Shown here in pieces: positions 30,901-39,814 of a stretch of DNA of 64,000 nucleotides (positions are counted from its first letter, which is position 1; each line of letters starts with the position of its first letter). The position numbers and the translations under genes were made by a program. Source of the stretch: Chrysogorgia sp. JL179-B06 (Eukaryota > Cnidaria > Anthozoa > Scleralcyonacea > Chrysogorgiidae); NCBI GenBank assembly GCA_035772405.1, contig JAYKKM010000439.1, forward strand, positions 7,793,501-7,857,500, given 5' to 3'. The notes under the pieces are model-generated. The model made no database searches. It saw nothing but the letters and a program-made list of their open reading frames with translations, and was not told where the DNA came from.

Positions 30901-31705
30901 TGAGCACCTTTTATACTCAACGCGTTTTACCCTCTCACCGCGTTTTAACCTCTCATCCGCCTTTTTACCCTCTCATCCGCCTTTTACCCTCTTATCCGCC
31001 TTTTACCCTCTCATCCGCCTTTTATCCTCTCATCCGCCTTTTACCCTCTTATCCGCCTTTTACCCTCTCATCCGCCTTTTACCCTCTCATCCGTCTTTTA
31101 CCCTCTCATCCGTCCGTCCGTCCGTCCGCCATCCGCCCATCCGCATCCGCGTTTTACCCTAACCCAGAAATTGTTTTGTAATTTTTCTCGTACAGACAGA
31201 CTACCTTAGTTAACAAACACTGAAATACCCTCTAGAGGAAAGCAACTTATTGGAAAGGAAATAAAAATCTCTCATTTCTCTTAACTGCACAAGTCTAGAA
31301 ATAATCCGTAATCGACAAATTTAGCATTAAAATTCGAACAATCGTCATCAAATATATAAGGAATAAAATCTGAAAAACATTTACTTTATTGTCATAAATA
31401 CTCATCCGCCGACTGAAAAACATTTTAAAACTATTTTTCCTGTGGCGCTTGCTCGACTGAGAGACACTTTGTTCTCTTTTAATTTGGCTAAAATAAAGAA
31501 CCTTTTTCAGTTTTTGAAGGACATTCGTCACTATGCAAAGAGTATTTTATCACTCACAAAGCATAAATTATGTAAGTAAGTAAGTAAGTAATAAGTTGGT
31601 CCACCGTATCCGGAGGCGACCCATATAGGCTCCTCTTAGGCGCGACCCATATTCCTGGAATTAACCACTTGCCCCAAATGTAGCATGTTCCAAGTAAGCC
31701 CAATA

Positions 31706-31711
31706 TGAGTG
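31706..31711. other. Polinton target site duplication (left)
   Basis: TGAGTG, repeated at 48595-48600. Six bp is the typical Polinton length. The empty site is CACTCA at 1694-1699 in the inverted arm. Confidence 0.95.
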
Positions 31712-31930
31712 AGTAGTATAGAAAGTGGGGCTACCAGCACACTTTTCCATTTTTCGTGTCTCAACTTTTTTCTCTAGGTAACTAGACACTTTTTCCGTTT
31801 TTGGATTCCGCATATAACTTTCGAGCAAATATGCAGAATCCAAAAACGGAAAAAGTGTCTAGTTCCCTAGAGAAGTTGAGACACTCAAATGGAAAAAGTT
31901 TGCTGTTAGCCCCACTTTCGAGACTACTAA
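31712..31930. repeat. Polinton left terminal inverted repeat, foldback type
   Basis: The outer end AGTAGTATAGAAAGTGGGGC...CTACCAGCACA is answered within the same end by an inner inverse (GCTGTTAGCCCCACTTTCG...AGACTACT, ending near 31928). Between them lies a further hairpin (arms about 31759-31815 and 31826-31890, containing GTGTCTAGTT-type sequence) that the right end lacks. Confidence 0.88.
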
Positions 31931-32268
31931 TAGGCAATGTGTCACATGGTTTGGGGAGTCAGAGACATGTCTCAGCTAGTAGGCTACAGAGTGAGGTGTC
32001 TAGACGTGGGGCTGCTGTGGGTGAGGATGTCGTTCGTGACAAGGCTGTGTCAAGCAGTATTACATATGATCCTGATACAGGCTTTATTTCAAGTCATGAG
32101 TTGAGTGGGGCTCATGGTTCAAAAGGGTCTAAGGACTTAGCTATATTAAATAATAAAACGACTCTTATGAAAAGGTCTGGACGTACAGTAAACGTAACTC
32201 TGTTGTGGGTGGTAATGTCGCTCGTAGTGGTATACTATCGAGTGGTGGTGCACGTGATCCTGCTATAG
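31801..32268 (+). pseudogene. Probable N-terminal part of Polinton polymerase gene, frame-separated
   Basis: A 155-residue frame starting inside the left terminal hairpin (MDSAYNFRANM). It is rich in Ser, Gly and Arg and shows no known domain. Around 32155-32205 its reading gives way to the frame of the long polymerase ORF (32205-34817), whose own upstream stop is TAA at 32154-32156. The composition continues smoothly across the shift (LNNKTTL... to GGARDPAIG), so one gene with a small indel is the simplest reading. It could instead be a separate short protein. Confidence 0.45.
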
Positions 32269-34741
32269 GTTCTGGTGACTTAGTTATGCCTAATATTAAG
32301 ATGAGTTTTCTAGAGAGGATGTCTGGCTATCTAGCTGACGCTAAAGCATTGGGGTATAAGTGGATGGACCTTATTAGAAGGGGGTCTAGAGAGGGTGTTA
32401 TTAATAGAGTCACCAGAGTTAGGGAGGTCAGAGAAGTTCGAAAGGCTAGACGTGATCTTAGACGATATGTTAAGAGGTCACGACTAAGTCAGGAGGTCTC
32501 AGACAAAGAGTATGAGAGAATCACTAACCTTATTGCTAAGATGACACGTCCTACTGTAGTACAAAGGAGAGTTGCTCTCAAAGGGTACACCAAGTCGTAT
32601 AGTGTTAAGGTGGTCGAGAAAGAGGACCCACTAAAACAACTAGTCAAGACTAGAAGAGTTGTAGGCTCAGCTTTACAGAAAGAGTTAGAAAGACTGAGAG
32701 GTTTAAAGTTTTCTGAGACGTTGAAAGTAACTCTAGAGAAAGAGATTGGTAATGGTGAGTCTGTGATTAAGGAAGCCTTCTTCAATAGTGTAGTCAAAAC
32801 AGTGACCAATAGTGTTGATATTAGTGGAGCTACGAAGCAAGCTAGTGAGGAGATAGTGAATCGTATAGCTGTGTGGTTGTCAGAAGGGTCTGGGTGGGTT
32901 ATAGATAATGTTAGTGATCACTATATTAATGTGGTAGTGTATAAGCCTCTTAAAGGATCGAGTTATATTGAGCTACCTGAGGAGTTGAGGAACGCGTCGA
33001 AAGGTTTGGTTAATATAAAGAATGAAGATGACAAGTGTTTCATGTGGTGTCACGTGTTGCACAAGTGTCCTGTAGGAAAGAATCCGCAGAGAGTGTCGAA
33101 GCACAAGAAGAACGTAGGTTCTGTCAATTATGACGGAGTGAGATTTCCAGTGGATACGAAACAGTACAACAAGATAGAGAGACAGAATGATATCAGCATA
33201 AGTGTGTTTGGGTATGAGAACAAGCAGACATTTCCTATCTACGTTTCTGAGGAGAAGTTCGAGGATCATATGGACCTACTGCTAATAACTAATGGTGTTA
33301 AACGACACTACGTGTACATCAAAGACTTTTGTAGGTTTATGTGCGGTCAGTCTAAACACAAGTGTCGCAATAGTTTCTGTAGGTACTGTCTTCAATGTTT
33401 TACTACCAGTGAGGTTCTAGAGAAACATAAGGAGGTTTGTATGGTGGTAAATGGTAAGCAAGCGATCAAGATGCCAGATGAAGAAGATAGCACTATTGAG
33501 TACAAAAATTACCACAAACAATTAGAGGTACCATTTGTGATATACGCAGACTTTGAGGCTATCACAGAGAAGGTCGACAACGTGAAACCACTCACAGGAT
33601 CGTACACTAGTGAGTACCAAAGACATACGGACTGTGGGTATGGATACAAAGTAGTGTGCTGTTACGATGATAAATATAGTAAACCAGTAGAGATGTTTCG
33701 AGGTCCGAAAGCGGTTAAGAAGTTCATGAAAAAGATGTTAGAGGAGGTTAAGTACTGCAAGAAAGTTAGAAAGGAGCATTTTAATAAGGACATGGTGATG
33801 ACCATAGCTGATAAGGTTAAATTCAAGGAAGCGACTAGATGTCATATTTGTGATATAAAATATAAACGTAGAGACGTGAGAGTTCGAGATCATTGTCATG
33901 TCACTGGTAAATATAGAGGTTCAGCACATCAGTTGTGCAATAGGAACTATAGACTGACTGATAAGATACCTGTCATATTTCATAATCTAAGAGGGTACGA
34001 TAGCCACTTCATAATGCAGGAGATAGGTAAGGTTGGTCTGAAAATCAATGTCATACCAAATAATATGGAGAAATATATGGCATTCATGTTAGGTAGACAT
34101 CTAGTGTTTCTAGATAGTTTCCAATTCATGAGCTCTAGTCTAGCCAACCTAGTGAACAACCTACCAAAGGACTGTCTCAAGTACACGTCTGAACTGTTTC
34201 GAGGTGAGGAGCTAGAGTTGGTGTCGCGAAAAGGTGTGTACCCATATGACTATATGGATAGTTTCGATAAGTTTAACGAACTCGAGTTACCACCAAAGGA
34301 GAGTTTCTACAGCATCCTAAACGACGAGCATGTGTCAGACACAGACTACAAGCACGCTCAAGAAGTGTGGAAGAAGATGGGTGTGGGAAACATGGGTGAG
34401 TACCACGATTTGTACTTGAAGTCTGACGTATTACTACTGGCTGACGTGTTCGAGAACTTTAGAAGAACGTGTAAACAGTACTACCAGTTAGACCCTTGTC
34501 ATTACTTCACATCACCTGGACTGTCGTGGGACGCTGCTCTAAAGATGACAGGAGTGGAACTAGAGTTGATGACTAACATTGATATGTTTCAGTTTATCGA
34601 GAAAGGAATGCGAGGTGGTGTATCCTGTATAACACATAGACACGGAGAAGCTAATAACAAGTACATGAAGGGGTATGATAGTAGTAAGCCGTCGAAACAT
34701 ATCGTATACCTAGACGCTAATAACCTTTATGGTTGGGCTAT
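32205..34741 (+). pseudogene. Polinton family B DNA polymerase, N-terminal half (exonuclease domain)
   Basis: Protein-primed PolB replicates the linear element. The frame opens at a GTG at 32205; the first ATG is at about 32287. A Cys/His cluster lies near 32205 + 1.15 kb (CRNSFCRYCLQCF). The exonuclease motifs are present: DFEAI (about residue 448, Exo I), HNLRGYDSHFI (about 595, Exo II) and YLKSDVLLLADVF (about 738, Exo III). Before Exo II is the HNH-like zinc insert of Polinton polymerases (CHICDIKYK ... RDHCHVTGKYRGSAH). The reading reaches polymerase motif A (YLDANNLYG) and is then cut by a 312-bp foldback insertion; the open frame runs on into it to 34817. The gene is therefore split from its C-terminal half. 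Confidence 0.93.
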
Positions 34742-35053
34742 CCCTTACAAAAATTTCATATGTCATTTCACATATGAATCAGGTATTTCATATGTGAAAT
34801 TAAAGTTTCACATGTGAAAAGGTTCCAATTCCATATGTGAAAATATTTCATATGTGAAAAATATGTTTCATATATGAAAGTTTCACATGTGAAATTGTGA
34901 ACCATGACATTTCACATATGAATTGCATTTCCATATGTGAAAATGTTCCAATTTCACATATGAAATGAACATTTCACATATGAAAAAGTTCCAATTCCAT
35001 ATATGAAATATTTTTTATCACATGTGAAATGACATATGAAATTTTCGTAAGGG
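34742..35053. mobile_element. Foldback MITE inserted in the Polinton polymerase gene
   Basis: 312 bp with inverse ends CCCTTAC(A/G)AAAATTTCAT, flanked by AT on both sides (34740-34741 and 35054-35055), so that precise removal would rejoin the polymerase frame. The interior is made of many short copies of TTTCACATATGAA and its inverse, which gives an extreme multi-hairpin structure. No coding capacity. The target length is 0-2 bp depending on where the terminus is set. Confidence 0.88.
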
Positions 35054-36280
35054 ATGTGTCAGTATCTACCGACTGGTGGGTTTGAGTGGGTCGAAGGTTT
35101 TGACATCAACAATCTAGACAAATATAACAACGAATCAGACAAGGGGTTGATACTCGAGGTTGATTTAGAGTATCCAGAGGAGTTGCACGATCTTCACAAC
35201 GACTATCCTTTAGCCCCTGAGAGGATGAAAGTAAGTAGTGATATGTTGTCAAATTATTGTAAGACAATCCAAAACAAGTTTAAGATATCTGTTGGAGAGG
35301 TTGCAAAACTTGTACCTAACCTAAACGGTAAGAGTAAGTACGTTGTTCATTATAGAAACCTACAATTATACAAGAGTTTGGGAATGAAGGTTAAGAAGAT
35401 ACACAGAGTACTTCAGTTCGATCAGTCACCATGGCTCAAACAGTATATCGACTTTAATACGGACAAGAGAACCCAAGCGAAGAATGACTTTGAGAAGGAT
35501 TTCTTTAAGCTCATGAACAATAGTGTATTCGGAAAGACTATGGAGAATCTACGAAAGCGTGTTAATGTGGAGTTAGTAACAGACAAGGAAAAACTGGAGA
35601 AACTAACGTCAAAACCAACCTTTGTTAGTAGTAAGATATTTGACAATAACTTGGTAGCAGTTCACAAGATCAAAGAGACACTAACTCTAAATAGACCAGC
35701 ATACGTAGGTATGTGTATTCTAGACTTGTCAAAGACATTGATGTATGACTTCCACTACAGTAACATCAAAAAGAAATATGACAACAAAGCCAAATTACTA
35801 TTCACAGATACGGATAGTCTAATGTATGAGATTGAGACGGAGGATGTGTACAAAGATATGTACGCTAACAAAGAAGTGTTCGACTTTAGTGGATATGACA
35901 AGTCATCTCCTTACTTCGATCTAACCAATAAGAAGGTTATTGGTAAAATGAAGGATGAGACATTAGGAGTCCCCATCGTTGAGTTCGTAGGTTTAAGGTC
36001 GAAAATGTATAGCTACATAAAAGAGGATGGAAAAGGTGGGAAGACTGCTAAGGGTATCAAGAAGAGTACCATTAGAAATAATATAAGACACGACAACTAT
36101 AAAAGTGTCCTAACAAATGGTGAGCAGATGTCTCACATAATTAAAACTATTCGCAGCAAGAGTCACCAACTAGGAAGTTATGAAATAAACAAGATATCCT
36201 TAAGTTGCTTTGACGACAAGCGACATATACTACCAGATGGTGTGTCTAGCTATGCGTATGGACATTACAAAATAGTTTGA
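35054..36280 (+). pseudogene. Polinton family B DNA polymerase, C-terminal half (palm, thumb)
   Basis: Continuation of the polymerase after the MITE (408 residues). It starts within motif A context (MCQYLPTGGFEW), carries the protein-priming-type insertion region (DLEYPEELHDLHNDYPLAPE, residues 37-56), motif B (NNSVFGKTMENL, about 155-166) and the catalytic motif C TDTDS (251-255), then a KxY-like SKMYSYI and an AKGIKKS segment near 335. All expected catalytic positions are present, so the MITE is the main lesion. The stop at 36278-36280 overlaps the end of the convergent gene at 36265-36462. Confidence 0.93.
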
Positions 36281-36462
36281 AATTGGGTGTTTAGATTTCT
36301 CAAATGCTTTTTAGTCTTTAAATGTTTATATTTAGAGGTCACATGGTATGGTCTATCACATGTCTCACACACCCACTTATGAGTTCTCATCCACTCTTTA
36401 GTTTGTGCTCTATTTGCTACTAAAGCTTCTTCTCTTGTTTGGTAAATTTTTGGTCTTGCCAT
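36265..36462 (-). CDS. Small zinc-finger protein (Polinton)
   Basis: 65 residues (ATG at 36460-36462). The second half has a C2H2-like finger: WVCETCDRPYHV followed by HLKTKKHL. The first half is basic and helical (EEALVANRAQTKEW). This layout resembles short DNA-binding or homing-type fingers often found in large DNA viruses and Polintons. It overlaps the next minus-strand gene upstream by 53 bp, and its tail overlaps the polymerase stop on the opposite strand. Role unknown; binding to element DNA is an inference. Confidence 0.7.
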   Translation of the reverse strand: MARPKIYQTREEALVANRAQTKEWMRTHKWVCETCDRPYHVTSKYKHLKTKKHLRNLNTQFQTIL

Positions 36463-37087
36463 TATATATATTACTATATATTTTATTTACCCACTCGTTG
36501 TAGTATGGATCTCCTCTCCCATCCCAACCTAGATCCTTGTATACTATGCTATACAGGTTATACTCGAATCGCACCTTGACCTTACCAGGTTTGAGGTCGT
36601 TAAGACTACCTCTCAACTTTATACCTCTTCTAGAGCATATTCTTATGACATAGAAAATATATTTCGATATATTCTTGACAATAAGTTCGTTTCTTTTAAG
36701 AGACCACACTATCTCTATAAAATCACTGACAACTGTTGGTATGTCACTCTCATTGACTAGTCCAGTCAACATTATTTTTAGCCACTTACTGTAACTGTGA
36801 GCCGATTTGTTGTACATCCAAATGTTGGGTACAAAGTTCCTCACGCGTCCGTAGGTAGTCTCTCCACACTTGTTACAACTAAATACACCATCTTCGATTT
36901 GGGTTCTGTGGTTTCTACACTTGTAGCAATATGTGGTGTCATACCACTTTTTTGGTCTTGCATCCTTAATTCCATTCTTGATTTCATCCAATGTGTACCC
37001 TACTGTAGTACCACTCCACTTTTTTGATGCAATCTCATCCAACGTGTACCCAGCGTGGAACATTCTCATTGTACGTTCGTCAACCAT
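36410..37087 (-). CDS. Zinc-ribbon protein, possible viral-type transcription factor
   Basis: 225 residues. Residues 12-40 hold two copies of GYTLDEI, an HTH-like phrase. Residues about 55-80 form a zinc ribbon (CYKCRNH ... FSCNKCGETTYG). The rest is helical and basic (SLKRNELIVKNISKYI, VRFEYNLYSIVYKDLGW). Zinc ribbons of this form occur in TFIIB-like and VLTF3-like late transcription factors of large DNA viruses. I cannot place it in either family from sequence alone. Given the shared promoter motif in this element, a dedicated transcription factor would make sense (inference). Confidence 0.65.
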   Translation of the reverse strand: MVDERTMRMFHAGYTLDEIASKKWSGTTVGYTLDEIKNGIKDARPKKWYDTTYCYKCRNHRTQIEDGVFSCNKCGETTYGRVRNFVPNIWMYNKSAHSYSKWLKIMLTGLVNESDIPTVVSDFIEIVWSLKRNELIVKNISKYIFYVIRICSRRGIKLRGSLNDLKPGKVKVRFEYNLYSIVYKDLGWDGRGDPYYNEWVNKIYSNIYNGKTKNLPNKRRSFSSK

Positions 37088-37117
37088 TTAAGTTAATATA
37101 CTATATATACCTTTAGA

Positions 37118-37288
37118 CTATAGTGTAGTAACTTTGTGGTTGAGTGTCTCCAACTCACATTTTATTGTTGCGACCTGTTTTAAAGCGTCTGATAGTAGTT
37201 GTTCCAACTTTTCTATCTGACTAGTTTGGAGTGTCGAGTTACGCTTTTTATCAAATTCAATAGCCATCTCCTTCAGAGTAGTGCTCAT
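37118..37288 (-). CDS. Small coiled-coil protein (Polinton, 56 aa)
   Basis: Short gene: ATG at 37286-37288, stop TAG at 37118-37120. It reads MSTTLKEMAIEFDKKRN..., with leucines at heptad spacing (IEKLEQLLSDALKQV), so a coiled coil is likely. It fills the gap between the zinc-ribbon gene and the membrane protein gene, whose stop codon is near 37288. No recognised family. Confidence 0.6.
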   Translation of the reverse strand: MSTTLKEMAIEFDKKRNSTLQTSQIEKLEQLLSDALKQVATIKCELETLNHKVTTL

Positions 37289-37704
37289 TATACTACTCTG
37301 TATATTAAGTAACCTAAAGGTATCCCAACAACTCCGACGAATACCATTTGATATTCTTTCATCTCATCTGAAGGTTTGTAATAGTCTGATAACTCAGGCT
37401 CTTTACTAAACGTCTTCCCATCATACTGTATAGTCAGTACTTGTCTTAGTTGATCCAAAGCGTGGTTCGTGTCGTTAATATCTGCGTTAGCATCTGACAA
37501 CTGTTGCCTTAATTCCTGGATTTTGTCTCTCTGACGAATCTCATTCTCGTAGAACTTTTCTTTCGCTCTTGCGAGACTTTCCAATGCTTTGTTGTGTCTC
37601 TTTATCTCTGTCTCGTAGCCGGTATGGTTTAGCTTGCTGAATATAAATCCAGCTCCTGCGAATGCTATAGCGTTGAACAAACCACCCGCTATCACACTAG
37701 CCAT
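37288..37704 (-). CDS. Membrane-anchored coiled-coil protein (Polinton, unknown)
   Basis: 138 residues. There is an N-terminal hydrophobic segment (ASVIAGGLFNAIAFAGAGFIF, 2-22), a long charged coiled-coil region (35-95, KEKFYENEIRQRDKIQELRQ) and a C-terminal hydrophobic segment (MVFVGVVGIPLGYLIYRVV). Such proteins are common in Polinton gene sets, and some are thought to be virion membrane or entry proteins, but no assignment is possible here. The gene starts 16 bp downstream of the next upstream gene's stop and abuts the 56-residue gene. Confidence 0.72.
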   Translation of the reverse strand: MASVIAGGLFNAIAFAGAGFIFSKLNHTGYETEIKRHNKALESLARAKEKFYENEIRQRDKIQELRQQLSDANADINDTNHALDQLRQVLTIQYDGKTFSKEPELSDYYKPSDEMKEYQMVFVGVVGIPLGYLIYRVV

Positions 37705-37720
37705 TATGTATTACGTTAGA

Positions 37721-37954
37721 TTACTTTGAGAACGGGTCAATAGGTAAGTATTTCTTGCTCTGCGCCCACTTAACGAGTAGCGTTGAAACGCCTACAGCAG
37801 TCGCTAACTTGAGGGTACCATTCACTGACTCGGGGGTACCCAACGGTTCTTTTAGTACTTTCTTTGATGCCATGGATACGGCTACAGCTCCAGCAGTCAC
37901 AAGGGCTGCGTCGTATAGCTCGTTCATCAGTTCTTTTCTATCTATTGATGCCAT
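37721..37954 (-). CDS. Small two-helix membrane protein (Polinton, unknown)
   Basis: 77 residues with two hydrophobic stretches (AALVTAGAVAVSMAS and LATAVGVSTLLVKWA), glycine- and alanine-rich like viral virion membrane proteins. The start ATG (37952-37954) lies directly after the conserved promoter-like motif (37954-37970, complement). No recognised family. Confidence 0.7.
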   Translation of the reverse strand: MASIDRKELMNELYDAALVTAGAVAVSMASKKVLKEPLGTPESVNGTLKLATAVGVSTLLVKWAQSKKYLPIDPFSK

Positions 37955-37970
37955 ATATTATACAACATGT
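37954..37970 (-). promoter_or_regulatory. Polinton promoter-like motif before the 77-residue membrane gene
   Basis: On the coding strand ACATGTTGTATAATATA, running into the ATG. Same core as the other motif sites. Confidence 0.6.
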
Positions 37971-37971
37971 T

Positions 37972-38271
37972 TTAATCGAGGCTGTCGAGCTTGCGTGATG
38001 GTTTTATAACAACAGTCTTAGGCTCTTCGGTAACTACTTGTTTGTCTTGCCTCATCGTGTAGTACAGTGAGCTAGCGGCTATTACCACTCCTATAGTACC
38101 TATGATGTATCCATAGTTAAAACTATCGTCCTCACTTATCACTCTCTCTCTCATCTTCCTCTCTTTGGCTGCTTTAGATATAGCAGCCAAGCGTTTGCCT
38201 GCCTCTACTCTCTTAGGGTCTTTGGTCCTTGTTGTCGACGTTATAATAGGTACGGACTCACTGTCAGTCAT
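37972..38271 (-). CDS. Small single-pass membrane protein with basic N-terminus (Polinton, unknown)
   Basis: 99 residues. The basic N-terminal half (RVEAGKRLAAISKAAKERKM) is followed by a hydrophobic segment (YGYIIGTIGVVIAASSLYY) and a polar tail. Upstream of its ATG the sequence ACATATAGTATAG is a variant of the shared promoter motif. It is tightly packed with its neighbours (17 bp to the next). Function unknown. Confidence 0.68.
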   Translation of the reverse strand: MTDSESVPIITSTTRTKDPKRVEAGKRLAAISKAAKERKMRERVISEDDSFNYGYIIGTIGVVIAASSLYYTMRQDKQVVTEEPKTVVIKPSRKLDSLD

Positions 38272-38289
38272 CTATACTATATGTGATAT

Positions 38290-38360
38290 CTAGTCACAGT
38301 CATCTCACAGTCATCTCACAGTCATCTCACAGATTATCTCACAGATCATCTCACAGATAG
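38290..38360. repeat. Tandem CACAGTCATCT repeats
   Basis: Six or so units of about 11 bp (CACAGTCATCT, then CACAGATCATCT variants) in the gap between two minus-strand genes, just beyond the stop of the BRO-N gene. Confidence 0.85.
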
Positions 38361-39169
38361 AGTATTCGATGAAAGTATTTTTGGTGATTAGATAGTGTGG
38401 TTTCACTCTTGAATCTCCTATTACAGTACTCACATAGGACTCTGGAGTCTATCATATATGTCTCTATGAAATGTATTATCTCATGTTGGTCTGAGGATAG
38501 TAACGTGTTGTACCCTTGTGATCTTAGTCTCCTTAGTACCCTCAACTGGTTATCCCTAATAACCCCATTACCTTTCGGTGTTTTGAACTCTATAGCAAAA
38601 CCGTTGTATCTCTTGTGTAGTTGCGGAACTATCAAATCTGGTTGTCCACCACTGTAACCTTTCTTCCATCCATCTATTCTTTTAGTAGATGTGTCTTGGT
38701 ACTCACCCAACCCTGGGATGACTATTGTTGGATGGTACTCTCTAATGTACTTCACAATGTCGTAGTGTAGATCTGTCTCATTCATTATTGATAACTGGTT
38801 GCATTGTGTATAAACACCTGTTTTTCTAATAGATGGTAGGACTTCTGAGAACACCCACTTTCTAAAAGTCTCTGCCGACTCTAGTTTAGACGAGAATATT
38901 AGTCTATATAGACCACTTTCATTTATTTGCCAAACTTGCCTATTCTGAATTTGTCTATTTTGACACTCGAAATCTCGGGTCCCAATTTGGGACCTGAGAT
39001 TTTGAACCTTTCTTTTCTCATCATCTTTCACACGCTGTTGTATCGCTTTGGAAGGTCTTTTATATCCTAAGATTTCGGCTACCTCTTTTCCGTAGAACCA
39101 AATGTTATCTCCATCTTTTGTAGTAGTGACTGACGTGTCGTTATTTCTAAATATTTTAGTGATACTCAT
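38351..39169 (-). CDS. BRO-N domain, PD-(D/E)xK nuclease and zinc-finger fusion (Polinton)
   Basis: 272 residues from ATG 39167-39169 (a GTG lies just before). Residues 1-120 form a BRO-N domain: GKEVAEILGYKRPSKAI, WQINESGLYRLIFSS, FRKWVFSEVLPSIR. Residues about 130-230 match VRR-NUC-like nucleases of the PD-(D/E)xK fold: SGGQPDLIVPQ (Asp 178), then FAIEFKTPKGNG (E-x-K). The C-terminus is a C2H2 finger (CEYCNRRFKSETTLSNH). BRO-N proteins bind DNA in large DNA viruses and phages. The fusion suggests a sequence-guided nuclease acting in resolution, competition or repair of element DNA (inference). The shared promoter motif lies directly upstream. Confidence 0.85.
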   Translation of the reverse strand: MSITKIFRNNDTSVTTTKDGDNIWFYGKEVAEILGYKRPSKAIQQRVKDDEKRKVQNLRSQIGTRDFECQNRQIQNRQVWQINESGLYRLIFSSKLESAETFRKWVFSEVLPSIRKTGVYTQCNQLSIMNETDLHYDIVKYIREYHPTIVIPGLGEYQDTSTKRIDGWKKGYSGGQPDLIVPQLHKRYNGFAIEFKTPKGNGVIRDNQLRVLRRLRSQGYNTLLSSDQHEIIHFIETYMIDSRVLCEYCNRRFKSETTLSNHQKYFHRILYL

Positions 39170-39172
39170 CAC

Positions 39173-39190
39173 CTATAATATACCACATGT
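39173..39190 (-). promoter_or_regulatory. Polinton promoter-like motif before the BRO-N/nuclease gene
   Basis: On the coding strand ACATGTGGTATATTATAG, ending a few bp before the start codon. Compare 45536-45552, 37954-37970 and 47417-47435. Confidence 0.6.
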
Positions 39191-39239
39191 TTTATTTTTG
39201 TGTTACAACAAACTCATAATTAGTAATAATTCTGAGCAC

Positions 39240-39809
39240 CTACTCTTGGAACTTGTCGACTGACACATCACTGGTTCTTACGTGTAGACCCGTGTTTAAA
39301 GGGAGGTCGGAATCGGACCCCCCTTGTGTCTCGTATACTTTGTTGTACCTTTTCACCATTCCATTAATTGGTGGACATAAGTCAGTAACATTATCGTCCA
39401 ACACTTTAACGTCTGAGAGGAACATTGACTCGTTGTAAGGAAGACCTCTAAGATACGATCTTAGTTGTGTCAGTATCTTTTTGTAGCTAGTGTGAGCAAA
39501 CTTGCAATGCTCCACTCTACTCGTCAGATTGGATTTAGCCAAGTAGCCTTGGATGACCACACCAGGACCACTAATACAAGCAATGATTAGAGGGTTAGCG
39601 GTTATCGATCCAGCTATAATCCCTACTGTCGTTAACCCTATGCTAGTCATGTTTAACGATAGTTTAATTTTCTTCAACCTTTTGTATTTCCATTTGTAAC
39701 AGGCTTCTAGTTTGTGGTAGTACGCGTACAAGCGTTTGAGCTCTAGCACCTCTTCCTCTGACATATCCTTTGATATGTGATTGAAAACAACAACTGACTT
39801 CTTCCTCAT
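39240..39809 (-). CDS. Membrane protein with paired hydrophobic helices (Polinton, unknown)
   Basis: 189 residues. A helical N-terminal region (EEEVLELKRLYAYYHKLE) precedes two adjacent hydrophobic segments (MTSIGLTTVGIIAGSIT, ANPLIIACISGPGVVIQG), like a membrane hairpin. The C-terminal third is polar. No family recognised. The start (ATG 39807-39809) is preceded on the coding strand by AGATAT, a weak match to the shared motif. Confidence 0.7.
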   Translation of the reverse strand: MRKKSVVVFNHISKDMSEEEVLELKRLYAYYHKLEACYKWKYKRLKKIKLSLNMTSIGLTTVGIIAGSITANPLIIACISGPGVVIQGYLAKSNLTSRVEHCKFAHTSYKKILTQLRSYLRGLPYNESMFLSDVKVLDDNVTDLCPPINGMVKRYNKVYETQGGSDSDLPLNTGLHVRTSDVSVDKFQE

Positions 39810-39814
39810 ATATC

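Larger units (their letters stand above)
28819..31166. mobile_element. Non-autonomous DNA transposon with minisatellite terminal inverted repeats
   Basis: A 2.35-kb insertion, absent from the left arm, with ends TGGGTTAGGGTAAAACGCGG and its inverse, flanked by GAAATTG (28812-28818 and 31167-31173; 7 or 8 bp depending on where the end is set). The inverted repeats (about 28819-29130 and 30930-31166) are largely a tandem array of a roughly 19-20 bp unit with GGCGGATGAGAGGGTAAAA. The interior (29160-30900) has only short frames without a transposase. It lies 11 bp downstream of a NOX5 splice donor (28807). A MULE- or hAT-like origin is possible from the duplication length but unproven. Confidence 0.82.

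Noticed and set aside
38290..38360. CRISPR-like array
   Set aside because: The repeats are about 11 bp, directly adjacent and without unique spacers, in a eukaryotic context.
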